43,640 nucleotides of DNA, from assembly GCA_016744515.1 (NCBI GenBank), contig JADGEF010000005.1, forward strand, positions 1-43,640, read 5' to 3'. The notes beneath the pieces are model-generated. The model was given only the letters and a program-made list of their open reading frames with translations, was not told the origin of the DNA and did no database searches. Source of the DNA: Marinifilaceae bacterium. Its GTDB lineage: Bacteria; Bacteroidota; Bacteroidia; Bacteroidales; Marinifilaceae. Both the position numbers and the translations under genes were made by a program. Shown here piece after piece: positions 34,230 through 43,640 of this stretch (the first letter of the stretch is position 1; every line of letters begins with the position of its first letter).

Positions 34230-34991
34230 TTGAAGCTAACATTTTTAGGTACAGGAACCTCTCAAGGAATCCCCATTATAGCATGTAAATGTCCTGTCTG
34301 TTTATCTACTGATAGAAGAGATAAGCGTTTAAGAACCTCTGCTATGATTGAAGTTGATGATAAAACTATTGTGATAGATAGTGGACCTGATTTTCGATAT
34401 CAGATGTTACGAGCTAAAGTTGAAAAATTGGATGCCATTATTTTCACTCATGAACATAAGGATCATACGGCAGGATTGGATGATGTTCGTGCATTTAATT
34501 GGGTAAATAAGAAAGCTGTAGATATCTATGCCGAGGAACGCGTTCAAACTTCTTTAAAGCAGGAATTCGCTTATGTATTCGCCGAATTTAGATACCCAGG
34601 TATCCCTCAGTTGAACTTATGGACGGTAGAAAATAAGCCCTTCTATATTAACGGAACTAAAATCGTACCTATCCGTGTAAAACATTTTAAACTACCCGTT
34701 TATGGCTATCGGATAAATAACTTAGCTTATATTACCGACGCTAATCATATTTCGGAAGAAGAGAAGGGAAAGTTAAAAGGCTTGAAAGTACTTGTTTTGA
34801 ATGCCTTGAGAAAAGAAAAGCATTTGTCTCACTTTACGCTTTCAGAAGCTTTGGCGTTAATAAAAGAGTTGAAACCCCAAAGAGCTTATCTGACTCATTT
34901 TAGCCATCAGCTTGGTTTCCATGAAGAGATATCAAAAGAACTACCAGATAATGTTTTTATGGCCTACGATGGCTTAGAAATTGAAATATAA
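34230..34991 (+). CDS. MBL-fold metal-dependent hydrolase, PhnP-like
   Basis: This 253-residue enzyme opens KLTFLGTGTSQGIP and has the two-metal site THEHKDH (73-79), a Cys-rich loop CKCPVCLSTD (19-28) as in PhnP-type phosphodiesterases, a later DANH and a C-terminal THFSHQLG. The likely chemistry is phosphodiester hydrolysis, for example of cyclic phosphates; the substrate is unknown. The start codon is TTG at 34230: alignment of the family N-terminus (MKLTFLGTGT) falls exactly there and no ATG is near. Confidence 0.88.
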   Translation: MKLTFLGTGTSQGIPIIACKCPVCLSTDRRDKRLRTSAMIEVDDKTIVIDSGPDFRYQMLRAKVEKLDAIIFTHEHKDHTAGLDDVRAFNWVNKKAVDIYAEERVQTSLKQEFAYVFAEFRYPGIPQLNLWTVENKPFYINGTKIVPIRVKHFKLPVYGYRINNLAYITDANHISEEEKGKLKGLKVLVLNALRKEKHLSHFTLSEALALIKELKPQRAYLTHFSHQLGFHEEISKELPDNVFMAYDGLEIEI

Positions 34992-35003
34992 TTTAGGATA
35001 TGA

Positions 35004-35038
35004 AAAAAGACCTCAAACATATTGCTTGAGGTCTTTTT
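35004..35038. terminator. Terminator after the MBL-fold gene
   Basis: A perfect 13-bp stem (AAAAAGACCTCAA with TTGAGGTCTTTTT) lies 12 bp after the stop with a T-run, and an A-run on the other side, so it may work in both directions for the convergent S9 peptidase gene. Confidence 0.9.
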
Positions 35039-35191
35039 ATATACTATTATCTTTTTAGTTCGGTAAGGTTTTGTAATGCCTAGATAATAAATTTGTATTG
35101 AATTTGTGATATTTCATCAATATCGTTGATTTAACCTGTTTACAAATCAGTCTCAGATCTAAAATCTCATATCTCACGAACTCGTATGTTA

Positions 35192-37987
35192 TTACTTCTT
35201 TAGCTCGTAGCCATCATATTTACCTTTCTTAGTGGCAGGTATGCCATCAACCATCCAAGCAGGAGCAGCTTCTCCTTTTAGATAGTAATCGAAGAATTGC
35301 ATCATTCTAATAGATAAGTCCATTCGGTTAGGACGTCTTTTCAAGTTATGTGCTTCGTTATTATACGAAAGCATCCAACATGGTTTCTGCAAACGTCTCA
35401 TTGCAACAAATAATTCGATTCCTTGATACCAAGGTACAGCACCATCATGATCGTTGTGCATAATAAGAAGTGGTGTCTTAATTTTTGGAACTGAAAAGAT
35501 TGGAGAGTTCTCTATGTAATGAAGAGGTTTTTCCCACAATGTTCCACCAATTCGGCTTTGAGTATGTTCATACTGAAACATTCTACTTCGTCCGCTTTTC
35601 CAACGAATTCCGCCATAAGCCGAAGTCATATTACTTACGGGAGCACCAGCCATGGCACATTTGTAAAGGTTAGTTTTTGTCACCAAATGAGCAATCTGAT
35701 AACCTCCCCAACTTTGTCCTTGTAAGGCAACGTTTTCTTTATCGATAAAATCGAATCGATCCATCATAGCAAGCGTTCCGGTAACAACTGAACTGTAAGC
35801 ACTTTCACCAGGATGACCAACTTTAGGATAGGTGATATCTGGCATGAAAATTAGATAATCATTACTCACACAGTAAGTCGGATTGATAATGGACCAGTTT
35901 GGCTGGGGTACGTAATGCTTGTGTAGACGATCACTCACACGCTCGTAGAAATATACAAGCATTGGGTATTTCTTGTTAGGATCAAAATTTTCAGGTTTAT
36001 ATAGCATACCTTGAAGCTTCTCACCATCACCCGAAATCCAGTCAACAAGTTCTACATTTCCCCAAAGAATATCCTTTTGTTGAGGGTTTGCGTCTGATAT
36101 TTGTTTCTCCTTTGAGAAGTTCATATCACTTAACCAAAGGTTAGGATAATCAACAAAAGTTGCACGTTGCCATAGGAATTGATCCGCATTTTTCGCCTTA
36201 ATGGGGTCAGAGTAACTTACGTCTTCGAAGCGAATCTTTTGTGGCGCTACCCCATTTGTTATTTGATAAAAACCTGACTTCTTATTGAATTCACCAAAGG
36301 CTTTCAATAATATGTCTTGACTTAAATCGATAAATTTCTCATCTGCATCAAGCTTAATGTAGTTGAAACGAATATTTTCCTTTCGTCCTAAACCTTGAGT
36401 AAGGTTTGTTGTTTTCTCTTTTCCTTTTGGATCAATTTTCCAGATATCATATCTATCCTGAATAAGGATATACTTATCATCTTTTGTCCATCCCATTACA
36501 CCATATGGATTTGGATCACTCGGAGTGTCATGTGTTTCAGAGTAGAAATTGTAAGGAATATCATTTGTCAACTGACGTGTTTTTTTGCTTGAAACATTAT
36601 AAACATTCCAAGTACTATCAGCTGTTTCGTACCAATAAAGATATTTTTGAGAAGGTGAAAGAGCAACTCTAGAATTTTTCTTTTTAAGTACTAATTCAGA
36701 CTGGCCTGAGTTTACATTTACCAAATAATAATCTTTAAACCAGGTATTCCAAGATTCTTCTTGTTGATAAGGCAAAGAAGAGCTTCCCATAGCTAATTTA
36801 GCATTACCGTGATCGAAAAGTTTAAGGTTTGGTCGGTTCGTAGTAGCCAGTTGCTTAATGGTTTTTTTCTTGGTGTTATAGACCGATTGATAAGTTCTCT
36901 TAAGTTCTTTCTTAAGCTTCACCTTTTGTTCTGGTTGTAGCAGTGGATCTTTCCAACTCCAGACATCAAGCTTATATTTTTCATCATCCAATAAACTATC
37001 TTTTTTCTCTTTTTCAGGCTTAGGTGCGATTCCAAAATATAGATATTCACCATTTCTTGAAAAGCTAACTTGTCCATTTTCACTTAAAGCCCATCCATTA
37101 GGAATATCAGGATTTAGCGTGTCTAATATCACTTTTGAATATTTAAATTTTGTTTCAAAATAGTGTAGGTTGAATAACTTTTGCTTGCTTGTATCTGCAG
37201 AGAAAATAAAGGCTAATTTGTTACCAGTAGCTGAAATATCTAGCTTCTTAACGAGACCATTTTTCTTAAAAATAAGCTGTGGAGCTTTATCTTCAAATTT
37301 GAAAAATGAAACGCTTGCTTCGCCAATGCTATCTTGGCTTTGAGTGATGAATGAAGCCGATTGACCATTTCTTGAAAGTTTGTAGTCGCTAACATTTGAG
37401 AAGGAGATTATCTCATTGGTTAATAGGTTTCTGAAATTTAAGTCACCTACCTCAGGTTTATCTTTCCTCTTTTGTTTCTTCTTTGGTTTCTTTTCATTTT
37501 TTGTGCTGTCTTTTTCTACCTTTTTTGTTTCAAGCAGAAAAGCAAGCCATTCACCATTTTCAATAGGGCTTCTGTACGATTTAAGCTTGGCGAATTTTTC
37601 TAATTTTTTATCAGCTAAGTTTAAAATTGCCAATGAATCTTTAGCTAGATTCTTAGCTTTCACTTTTTTCAACTTAGCCTGTCTAATCGTATCGAATTGT
37701 GCCTTTATTTTGAAAACTAGACTCTCTGAATTTGGTGAGAATTTAGCAGCATATCCTCTTGGAAACGAATCAAGTTTTTCTGTTGATTTTTGATAAAGAT
37801 ATAAGTAGCCATCACCTTTTTGAGGATTTACTTCGTAGCTTACCCAATCGCCTGTATTTGATATTATCTGATTTCTGATATCCTTCCAGCCATCATAATC
37901 GCTGTGTTTTAAAGCTCTTTTGTTGGTTTGAGCCATACCTATTGCAAGAAAGGAGCATGCAATAAAAGTTAATACTAATTTTTTCAT
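35192..37987 (-). CDS. S9 family prolyl-oligopeptidase-like peptidase, secreted
   Basis: This 931-residue protein has a signal peptide (about 1-19, ending GMAQ), a long beta-propeller region (about 30-640) and a C-terminal alpha/beta-hydrolase domain. The triad is Ser759 (GQSWGGY), Asp848 (NDHDGAVPW) and His880 (NNEAHNL). A very Lys-rich insert with KKPKKKQKRK lies near residue 170. It should cleave peptides in the periplasm, possibly dipeptides in the manner of DPP IV relatives. It ends in front of a bidirectional terminator and is a single-gene unit. The 38-residue tail after the hydrolase core (GIPATKKGKYDGYELKK) is ordinary for this group. Confidence 0.93.
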   Translation of the reverse strand: MKKLVLTFIACSFLAIGMAQTNKRALKHSDYDGWKDIRNQIISNTGDWVSYEVNPQKGDGYLYLYQKSTEKLDSFPRGYAAKFSPNSESLVFKIKAQFDTIRQAKLKKVKAKNLAKDSLAILNLADKKLEKFAKLKSYRSPIENGEWLAFLLETKKVEKDSTKNEKKPKKKQKRKDKPEVGDLNFRNLLTNEIISFSNVSDYKLSRNGQSASFITQSQDSIGEASVSFFKFEDKAPQLIFKKNGLVKKLDISATGNKLAFIFSADTSKQKLFNLHYFETKFKYSKVILDTLNPDIPNGWALSENGQVSFSRNGEYLYFGIAPKPEKEKKDSLLDDEKYKLDVWSWKDPLLQPEQKVKLKKELKRTYQSVYNTKKKTIKQLATTNRPNLKLFDHGNAKLAMGSSSLPYQQEESWNTWFKDYYLVNVNSGQSELVLKKKNSRVALSPSQKYLYWYETADSTWNVYNVSSKKTRQLTNDIPYNFYSETHDTPSDPNPYGVMGWTKDDKYILIQDRYDIWKIDPKGKEKTTNLTQGLGRKENIRFNYIKLDADEKFIDLSQDILLKAFGEFNKKSGFYQITNGVAPQKIRFEDVSYSDPIKAKNADQFLWQRATFVDYPNLWLSDMNFSKEKQISDANPQQKDILWGNVELVDWISGDGEKLQGMLYKPENFDPNKKYPMLVYFYERVSDRLHKHYVPQPNWSIINPTYCVSNDYLIFMPDITYPKVGHPGESAYSSVVTGTLAMMDRFDFIDKENVALQGQSWGGYQIAHLVTKTNLYKCAMAGAPVSNMTSAYGGIRWKSGRSRMFQYEHTQSRIGGTLWEKPLHYIENSPIFSVPKIKTPLLIMHNDHDGAVPWYQGIELFVAMRRLQKPCWMLSYNNEAHNLKRRPNRMDLSIRMMQFFDYYLKGEAAPAWMVDGIPATKKGKYDGYELKK

Positions 37988-38226
37988 TTAGTTGAGTGTA
38001 TTTTGGTTGTGGTTGAATTTAAGAAGCAAAAGTTAATATCCCTTTGCATTGTATATGATTTGAGATTAAGTTTTAATCATTATTCTAGTTGCCAGTCTTC
38101 TTAATAATGGTTCGTTAAGTTTTGAATTAAAGCACTAGTATTGAGAAAAAAAATAGGCGCTATCAAAATCAGAATAACACCCTAGGAATCAGCATATTAA
38201 TCATCATCCCGAAGCACCTATTAAGT

Positions 38227-38880
38227 CTGATTCTCAAAGGAAAATCCATAAGTAAATATCATATAAAAACTATTCTAGACAAAATATCTGGGATAAATAA
38301 ATGGCAATATTATTTCATTCAAACAATTCTACTTTTATTTATGAGTATAAAAGGTTGAATAAACTTCTTGCAACTAAGTAGATATAGTTATTTTGGTGAA
38401 CAACATTTTCGAAATCAGTTTAAAAAAGAGTTCGATTTCTTGAGTTTTAATATCGAGTTAAATCTCCAGCATGCTAGTGCAGATAAAATTTTGGCTTTTG
38501 ATCCTAATTACGTTGGTAAATCGGGAAAAAGAACATCTGGTGTTGGTTACTTTTGGTCTGTATGTGCAGGGAGATCTAAATGGGGCTTAGAGGTTGGTGG
38601 AATCGGAGTAATTGATTTATCAACTCATGCATCATTGCATTTGGAAGCAATTTAAACTCCATTATCTTTTGATTCAAAAAACCTGTTAGATCATTATGCT
38701 GAAGTTCTAATTTCAAGAAGCAAAAAACTGTTACTTATTTCAAAACATATAGCTATTGATGTCTATTTTTCTAAAGAATCCTTTGTGAGAAAAATGACTC
38801 AGAATAGTTTTCATATTATTAGTCGATTGCATAATCGACGCAAATTTGAGGTATTTGTTTAAAGGTGTGCAAGTCTTCGT
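38227..38880 (+). pseudogene. DDE transposase pseudogene with two nonsense codons and a frameshift
   Basis: One frame gives LILKGKSISKYHIKTIL, KWQYYFIQTILLLFMSIKG, stop, INFLQLSRYSYFGEQHFRN, later LAFDPNYVGKSGKRTSGVG, YFWSVCAGRSKWGLEVGGIG and LHLEAI, stop, then LLDHYAEVLISRSKKLL and IDVYFSKESFVRKM. After a frameshift comes DANLRYLFKG. The stops fit CGA to TGA and CAA to TAA changes. The pattern (Asp in FDPxY, later DxYFSKxxFV) is that of IS4-like DDE transposases of Bacteroidota. The part encoding the C-terminal catalytic Glu is missing. Bases 37988-38226 and 38881-39046 show no further gene. Confidence 0.85.
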
Positions 38881-39046
38881 GTAGTAGCATGTTTTGTACT
38901 TGTTGTGCAGTAACCTAAAGATACAATAAAACCAATGTTTGCCATGGTTGCATGCTTCTTTTTTTATTCCTAAAATGCACTCAGTAGTGGGTGCGAAACT
39001 TGAGTTAACTATTAAAATATGCGTCAAAAGCAGTAGAGAATAGGGT

Positions 39047-39078
39047 AAAAAAAAAGGAAGCCGAAGCTTCCTTTTTTT
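39047..39078 (-). terminator. Terminator of the C69 peptidase gene
   Basis: GGAAGC pairs with GCTTCC around loop CGAA, flanked by a run of A on one side and T on the other; it lies 25 bp past the stop at 39103. Confidence 0.85.
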
Positions 39079-39102
39079 ATATTCTAATGGGTGTGTTCTC
39101 TA

Positions 39103-40818
39103 TTAATGAGAAGTAGCACCTTTAACTTTTAGTTGATCACCAGTGTCTTTTACAACAGCCTTTTTCCACTTGTCGCTATAACCTGGTTGCTTCATTGTAG
39201 GATTCTGTTTGTTACCATCCTTAGTTTTAATGTTACCATCCATAAACTTAGCAAATAGGTATCCGTAGAAGTCTCTCCATTCGTTTGTAAGCTTGTCGCC
39301 TTGGTTACAAGAAAAGTCTGTTAAGAATTCGATAGCAGCAGCTTTGTCAGCTTTAAACATGCCTTCGGCAGCCATATCGATAATCTTAGTAAAGCTCTGG
39401 TATTTAGCTTCAAGCTCTACTTGTTTCTTTCTAATCTCAGGGTGAATTTCGGAATAACGTGTGTAAGCAAAATTACTTACTTGGTTGAATACCCAAAAAG
39501 CAGACTTGTTAGTGAAATCCATCATTTTACCATTACCAACAGCAAATGTTTCAGGAACACGAGTTGCCGAGCAATACATTGGGAAATATACAGTCGAAGC
39601 AGCATCGTCAACACCAAACCAATTGATTCCACCTACTGCATCGGGTAACCAGTTACGAGACTGTGCTACAAAAGAGAAACCTGTTTGCTGAGTTGCTGTT
39701 GTACGTTCGTTGCAATAAGTTACACCGTCTACTTTCCATGTTAATGGTCTCCAACGGTAAGGGTTTCCAAATGGACCTGCACCCACATCTTTCGACATGT
39801 CAAGTTCAGTACCTTCAAGGTGATCTCTCATTGCATCCTGAACTTCCGAAAGTTCAATTTTATGATCTGGTTTAATCCAAAGAGGCATACGGTTAGTTGC
39901 ATATCCTTTTTTGTCAAGCTTAATGTTTCCTTTAGCGTAGTCGAAGTGTTTATCCATATCTTTGCTTATGCGATTAAAGAAAGTCCAAACACGCATTTCG
40001 CAATAACGAGCACCACCGAAATCGACAGGACCATATGAGTCTGAGAAACTGAAGTTTTTGTTCTTACCATCCTTAGGATAAAGACTTTTTTCTTTTGCAA
40101 AAGAGATAACATCCTTAGCGTAAACAGTAGTTATTTCAGGATTAAATATCTTATTCATTTTGTCAGAAGAGATAGATGTTTTGCCTTCCAGTGGGAAAGT
40201 TGTAATACGAGCGTGATTCCCGTGTCCGCTTACATAACCATCAGGAATCATGCGTGCTACCCAAACGGCACCTTTTTCGCCATTCCCTTTTCCAATTAGT
40301 TCAAGAATCCAAACCTCATTTTTATCAGAGATTGAGAAAGACTCACCTGAGCTATAGTAGCCGTAAGTTTCAACTAATTCAGTCATTACTTTTATGGCCT
40401 CGCGAGCGGTTTTAGAACGCTGAAGTGCCAAATACATTAAACTTCCGTAGTCAATTAGGGCACCTTCTTGTGAGCCTAATTGTTTAACGCCACCCCAAGT
40501 AGATTCTCCAATAGCCAACTGGAATTCGTTCATGTTTCCAACGACATTATATGTATGTGCAACCTGTGGAATTTGACCTAAGTACTTTCCAGTGTCCCAC
40601 TCGTAAACATCAAGCATAGTGCCTTCTGCCCAATCTGCAGCTGGGCGGAAATAAAGCTCACCATATAAAACGTGTGAGTCTGCTGCATAGGTAATCATGT
40701 TAGAACCATCGGCACTAGCACCTCTAGTTACTAGGTAATTGGTACATGCGCTGGCTGTTGAAGCAGTAAAAATTGCGAGCAACATGAATAGTGATGTAAA
40801 AATCGATAATTTTTTCAT
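39103..40818 (-). CDS. C69 family dipeptidase, secreted
   Basis: I choose the ATG at 40818 (571 residues, MKKLSIFTSL) because it gives a classical signal peptide; the upstream extension does not. Cleavage after STASA would expose Cys25 in ACTNYLVTRGASADGS, the N-terminal nucleophile of the Ntn-hydrolase family C69 (PepD). These enzymes cut dipeptides. The remaining sequence (TYNVVGNMNEFQLAIGEST; WVARMIPDGYVSGHGNHARI) is typical of the family. A possible -7 element TATTTTTG lies on the minus strand at 40917-40924. Confidence 0.93.
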   Translation of the reverse strand: MKKLSIFTSLFMLLAIFTASTASACTNYLVTRGASADGSNMITYAADSHVLYGELYFRPAADWAEGTMLDVYEWDTGKYLGQIPQVAHTYNVVGNMNEFQLAIGESTWGGVKQLGSQEGALIDYGSLMYLALQRSKTAREAIKVMTELVETYGYYSSGESFSISDKNEVWILELIGKGNGEKGAVWVARMIPDGYVSGHGNHARITTFPLEGKTSISSDKMNKIFNPEITTVYAKDVISFAKEKSLYPKDGKNKNFSFSDSYGPVDFGGARYCEMRVWTFFNRISKDMDKHFDYAKGNIKLDKKGYATNRMPLWIKPDHKIELSEVQDAMRDHLEGTELDMSKDVGAGPFGNPYRWRPLTWKVDGVTYCNERTTATQQTGFSFVAQSRNWLPDAVGGINWFGVDDAASTVYFPMYCSATRVPETFAVGNGKMMDFTNKSAFWVFNQVSNFAYTRYSEIHPEIRKKQVELEAKYQSFTKIIDMAAEGMFKADKAAAIEFLTDFSCNQGDKLTNEWRDFYGYLFAKFMDGNIKTKDGNKQNPTMKQPGYSDKWKKAVVKDTGDQLKVKGATSH

Positions 40819-41123
40819 TCTAATTGTTTTAGCTGGTATAAAGACAGTTAATATTTGTAGGTAGATACTCGCACCTATTGGCATCAAGAAAGATGTCAGC
40901 TCTGAACGAATCTGTACAAAAATAGCAAAAAATGGGAAATTAGAAAGTGATATTTGCTCTATTGATATGTGTTAAATAATATGCTACTGTATGCTTTGAA
41001 GAATTATGAATAAGCAATTTGTGAATGAATATTGAGTAGAATTCGAAATGAGAGTGACTGATAATTACGAATTATAAATGATGAATTACGATATTTTTAA
41101 GGAATAAGCTCTTCACAATTTGT
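40819..41123. other. Intergenic region upstream of the C69 gene and downstream of gshAB
   Basis: It contains a candidate -7 promoter element for the C69 gene and, around 41060-41092, the AT-rich repeated word AATTACGAATTATAAATGAT of the kind dispersed between Bacteroidota genes. No gene is visible. Confidence 0.5.
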
Positions 41124-43433
41124 CTAAAACCCTAACGAGTCTAATACCTTTTCATTTAAATAACGGTTTTCGCCAATATAAGGGTAGCAATGAATATGAA
41201 TAGCAGGATTAAAATTCATTTCGATAATTGAATAATTTTTTTCGGTTGCAGGTGTTTTCACATCCAAAATCATCATATCCAATCCTGTTATCTCAACATC
41301 GAGAGCTTTGGTTGCCTCCACAGCAATATCTTTATACGATTGGTGAATATCATCTGTGAAGTCGATACTATCACCTCCTGTACTTATATTTGAGTTTTCA
41401 CGTAAATAGACTATTTCATTTAATTTTGGCACACTTTCAAAAATCAGATTTTGATCTGCTAAGAACATGGCTTCTGCTTCACCTAAACTAATTTTCTCTA
41501 ATGGCGTTACATAACCTTTCCCTCTCAAAGGATCTAGATTTTTCTTTTCTACTAACTCTCTAATTGATGATTGACCATCACCTTTCACATTCGCAGGAAC
41601 ACGATGAAGAATTCCTACAACTTTATCACCAATTACAAAAAAGCGGAATTCTCTTCCTGGAACAAAATCTTCAATCAGTATACTATTATCATGCTCAAAT
41701 GCAATCTCAACAGCACGCTGATAAACTTCTTCTTTATTGTTTTCCTTAAGAATACTAATGCCTAATCCAAAATTGGTCGACTTCGGTTTAATTACAATTG
41801 CTTTGTCTTCGAAAAGTTCAAAGTCTGACAGTGCTTTTTCTTTTAATAGATAATTCATTCCACCAGGTACACAAATTCCAAATTCATCTAGAATCATTTT
41901 GGTTACCAACTTATTCTCCATCATTAGAACTGAACTATAATTATCTAAGGATGTACGAGTAGCCTGCATCACATATTCTACTTTATCTCCTTGTTTTAAA
42001 CGTACAAAATTCTCATTCTGATCAAGAATCTCGAATTCCACACCACGACGTAAAGCTGCTTTCAACAAAAGTTGAGTAGAAAGCTCTAAATTCTCAAATC
42101 CATGAAAACGGAAACTACTAAGCTCGCTTTCAAATTGATATTTCTGAGCTTGCTTCATATGAAAGCCTATGAAACCCTCTTTCAATATATCTTCTCTTAT
42201 TCTTAAGGAGGTGCGCACTTCTGAGCCATCCATAAGTGCTTCACAGTGCTTCATTGCAGAAATATATTGTTCTTCCTTATCCAACTTAGCAACATTCAGG
42301 AAATTTTGAATCTCAGAATAAATTTCCTTCCCAAAATCCTTGGCTAAAATATCTTCGCCTTCAAAATTTGATAATTTTAGGTCTGGTTTTAAACCATAGC
42401 AAGCAACTAAATCTTGATTATTTGCTGCAATTTCTTGTTGCTTCTCATCATAAACATCAGATTCATTCTGAAACAAACAATACAACATGAATAGATGAAC
42501 CATATGTAATCTATCCTTGGATATTCCAGCCTTTTCATAAGGATCTAAATCCAATAGACGCACCTCAACATGAGAAATTCTCTCATCCGTATCAAACTTA
42601 AGTCGAATTGGTAAATAGAGTTCATCATGAGTCGTTAACTGACCGTTATTAACCAATTTAGAAATAGATTCGTTAAAAACATTCAGGCTATTAAAATCAA
42701 CAAAATATTCCTCTTCATTTCTATAACCACCAGAGCTAGTTCTTATAGATACAGCATGACCACAAACGACTTGTTTCTTTTCACCTGTTTTTAGATTCTT
42801 CATTTTAAATGAGGGATCAGAAACGGGGCTCGAACCAAACAACCATACCAAAAACCATCGATATCGCATAAAGTTTCTCAGCATCTTAAGATATAACTCT
42901 TCTCTAAATGATTCTGTATTTCCATCAGGACAACAGATCTTAATCAATTTCCTTTCCAGTCGATCTGACAAAGAGAAATTATAATGGATGCCTGTCAACA
43001 TTTGCCTTTCACGACCATATCGCTTAGCTAAAACTTCGCGGTACTTTTCTTTACTAACTCCCTTATCACCAAACTGCGCTATGGGAATATCTTCTTCATT
43101 AGGCAATAATGGAGGTAATGATTGAGGCCACAACAATTCATCGCCAATATTTTGAGTAACAACATCATGCAGTGTTTCCAAAAAACCATGAACCTTATCA
43201 ACACTATCAAGAGGTGGCGTAATCATCTCTACTTGAGACTCAGAAAAGTCCGTAGTAATATAGGGGTGTTTAAACTTGTCTCCTAATATACCTGGATGCG
43301 GTGTAGTCGCCATGCGACCATTCTTATCTACACGAACATTTTCTTTTTCTATACCGAATAATCCATCGCAAATACTGCTACGAATACTCTTATGTTCTAG
43401 TAATTCGAATAGGCTGTTATGAATAGTTTTCAT
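41124..43433 (-). CDS. gshAB: Bifunctional glutamate-cysteine ligase / glutathione synthetase
   Basis: This 769-residue fusion makes glutathione from Glu, Cys and Gly in two ATP-dependent steps. The N-terminal GshA part (about 1-440) carries GLFGIEKENVRVDKNGRM and the substrate-binding stretches TDFSESQVEMITPP and LTGIHYNFSLSD. The C-terminal part (about 490-769) is an ATP-grasp domain (VIKPKSTNFGLGISIL, FVPGREFRFFVIGDKVVG, IEMNFNPAIHIHCYPY). Length and order match GshF/GshAB of Gram-positives and some Bacteroidota. No neighbour belongs to the pathway. It fits with AhpC and the superoxide reductase as part of thiol and oxidative stress defence. Confidence 0.95.
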   Translation of the reverse strand: MKTIHNSLFELLEHKSIRSSICDGLFGIEKENVRVDKNGRMATTPHPGILGDKFKHPYITTDFSESQVEMITPPLDSVDKVHGFLETLHDVVTQNIGDELLWPQSLPPLLPNEEDIPIAQFGDKGVSKEKYREVLAKRYGRERQMLTGIHYNFSLSDRLERKLIKICCPDGNTESFREELYLKMLRNFMRYRWFLVWLFGSSPVSDPSFKMKNLKTGEKKQVVCGHAVSIRTSSGGYRNEEEYFVDFNSLNVFNESISKLVNNGQLTTHDELYLPIRLKFDTDERISHVEVRLLDLDPYEKAGISKDRLHMVHLFMLYCLFQNESDVYDEKQQEIAANNQDLVACYGLKPDLKLSNFEGEDILAKDFGKEIYSEIQNFLNVAKLDKEEQYISAMKHCEALMDGSEVRTSLRIREDILKEGFIGFHMKQAQKYQFESELSSFRFHGFENLELSTQLLLKAALRRGVEFEILDQNENFVRLKQGDKVEYVMQATRTSLDNYSSVLMMENKLVTKMILDEFGICVPGGMNYLLKEKALSDFELFEDKAIVIKPKSTNFGLGISILKENNKEEVYQRAVEIAFEHDNSILIEDFVPGREFRFFVIGDKVVGILHRVPANVKGDGQSSIRELVEKKNLDPLRGKGYVTPLEKISLGEAEAMFLADQNLIFESVPKLNEIVYLRENSNISTGGDSIDFTDDIHQSYKDIAVEATKALDVEITGLDMMILDVKTPATEKNYSIIEMNFNPAIHIHCYPYIGENRYLNEKVLDSLGF

Positions 43434-43640
43434 TTAATTTCTTTTAATCGTCAGTATTCTATTTTTTGAAAGATCGTAAAGACATGCGTCTAAATTAAAC
43501 AATCATTCAATGGTCATTATATAAATAAGATGCTCATCTCCTTCTGAAAACAAACAGCTTTTCAAATTTCAAATTATTCTTCCTAAAATAAGCTTTTAAA
43601 ATGAAAAACAACAGTACTCCTTTAACAATGCTTGTTGTAC

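Noticed and set aside
38740-39027. A 95-codon minus-strand ORF
   Set aside because: It is largely antisense to the transposase pseudogene and shows no protein-like pattern.

Overview
The window is about 43.6 kb of AT-rich chromosome from a member of the Bacteroidota. The evidence is two TonB-dependent receptors with N-terminal carboxypeptidase-regulatory-like domains, an S46 dipeptidyl-peptidase, a malic enzyme fused to a phosphotransacetylase domain, a fused GshA/GshB, and a promoter of the TTTG / TAnnTTTG type. A superoxide reductase-like protein beside AhpC suggests an anaerobe or microaerobe. A Marinifilaceae/Marinilabiliales-type marine organism would fit, but that placement is inference. 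I see no rRNA, tRNA or CRISPR array.

Left part (1-16010, almost all on the minus strand): two metal-related islands. The first (1-3245) reads Cys/His-rich HYC_CC_PP-like protein -> TonB-dependent receptor -> periplasmic HMA-domain protein, cut by the window edge. The second (3729-16010) reads ECF sigma factor -> CnrR/CpxP-like periplasmic sensor -> zinc-finger anti-sigma -> TonB-dependent receptor -> DUF4876-type lipoprotein -> DUF6850-type outer-membrane barrel -> small PepSY-TM protein -> polyferredoxin membrane protein with an HMA-like tail -> DPP7-like S46 peptidase. It looks like a self-regulated system that binds a metal or metal chelate at the surface, imports it through TonB and handles it by redox chemistry at the inner membrane. 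An IS110 relic sits inside it. A decayed piece of a glycosidase, paralogous to the intact gene at 16700, lies between the two islands.

Middle part (16700-26500): a glycosidase lipoprotein, an ISAon1-type transposase tail, a tandem-duplicated adenylate kinase whose second half has lost key acidic residues, a small membrane protein, a zinc-ribbon protein, a TRIC/UPF0126 channel, MaeB, AhpC and a superoxide reductase. Several clean hairpin terminators separate these genes.

Repeat- and relic-rich part (26500-32260): an rfbD gene bracketed by directly repeated ~195-bp palindromic elements that carry a GIY-YIG nuclease ORF or its 3' tail, many short dispersed intergenic words, an IS1380 fragment joined to the 5' half of a flavodoxin gene, a Cys-rich protein of unknown function, a coupled hemerythrin/LuxR-type regulator pair, and an IS66 start fragment.

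Right part (32292-43640): an EI24/CysZ-like membrane protein, a BASS-type transporter, an MBL-fold hydrolase with a TTG start, an S9 peptidase, a transposase pseudogene with two nonsense codons and a frameshift, a C69 dipeptidase and GshAB.
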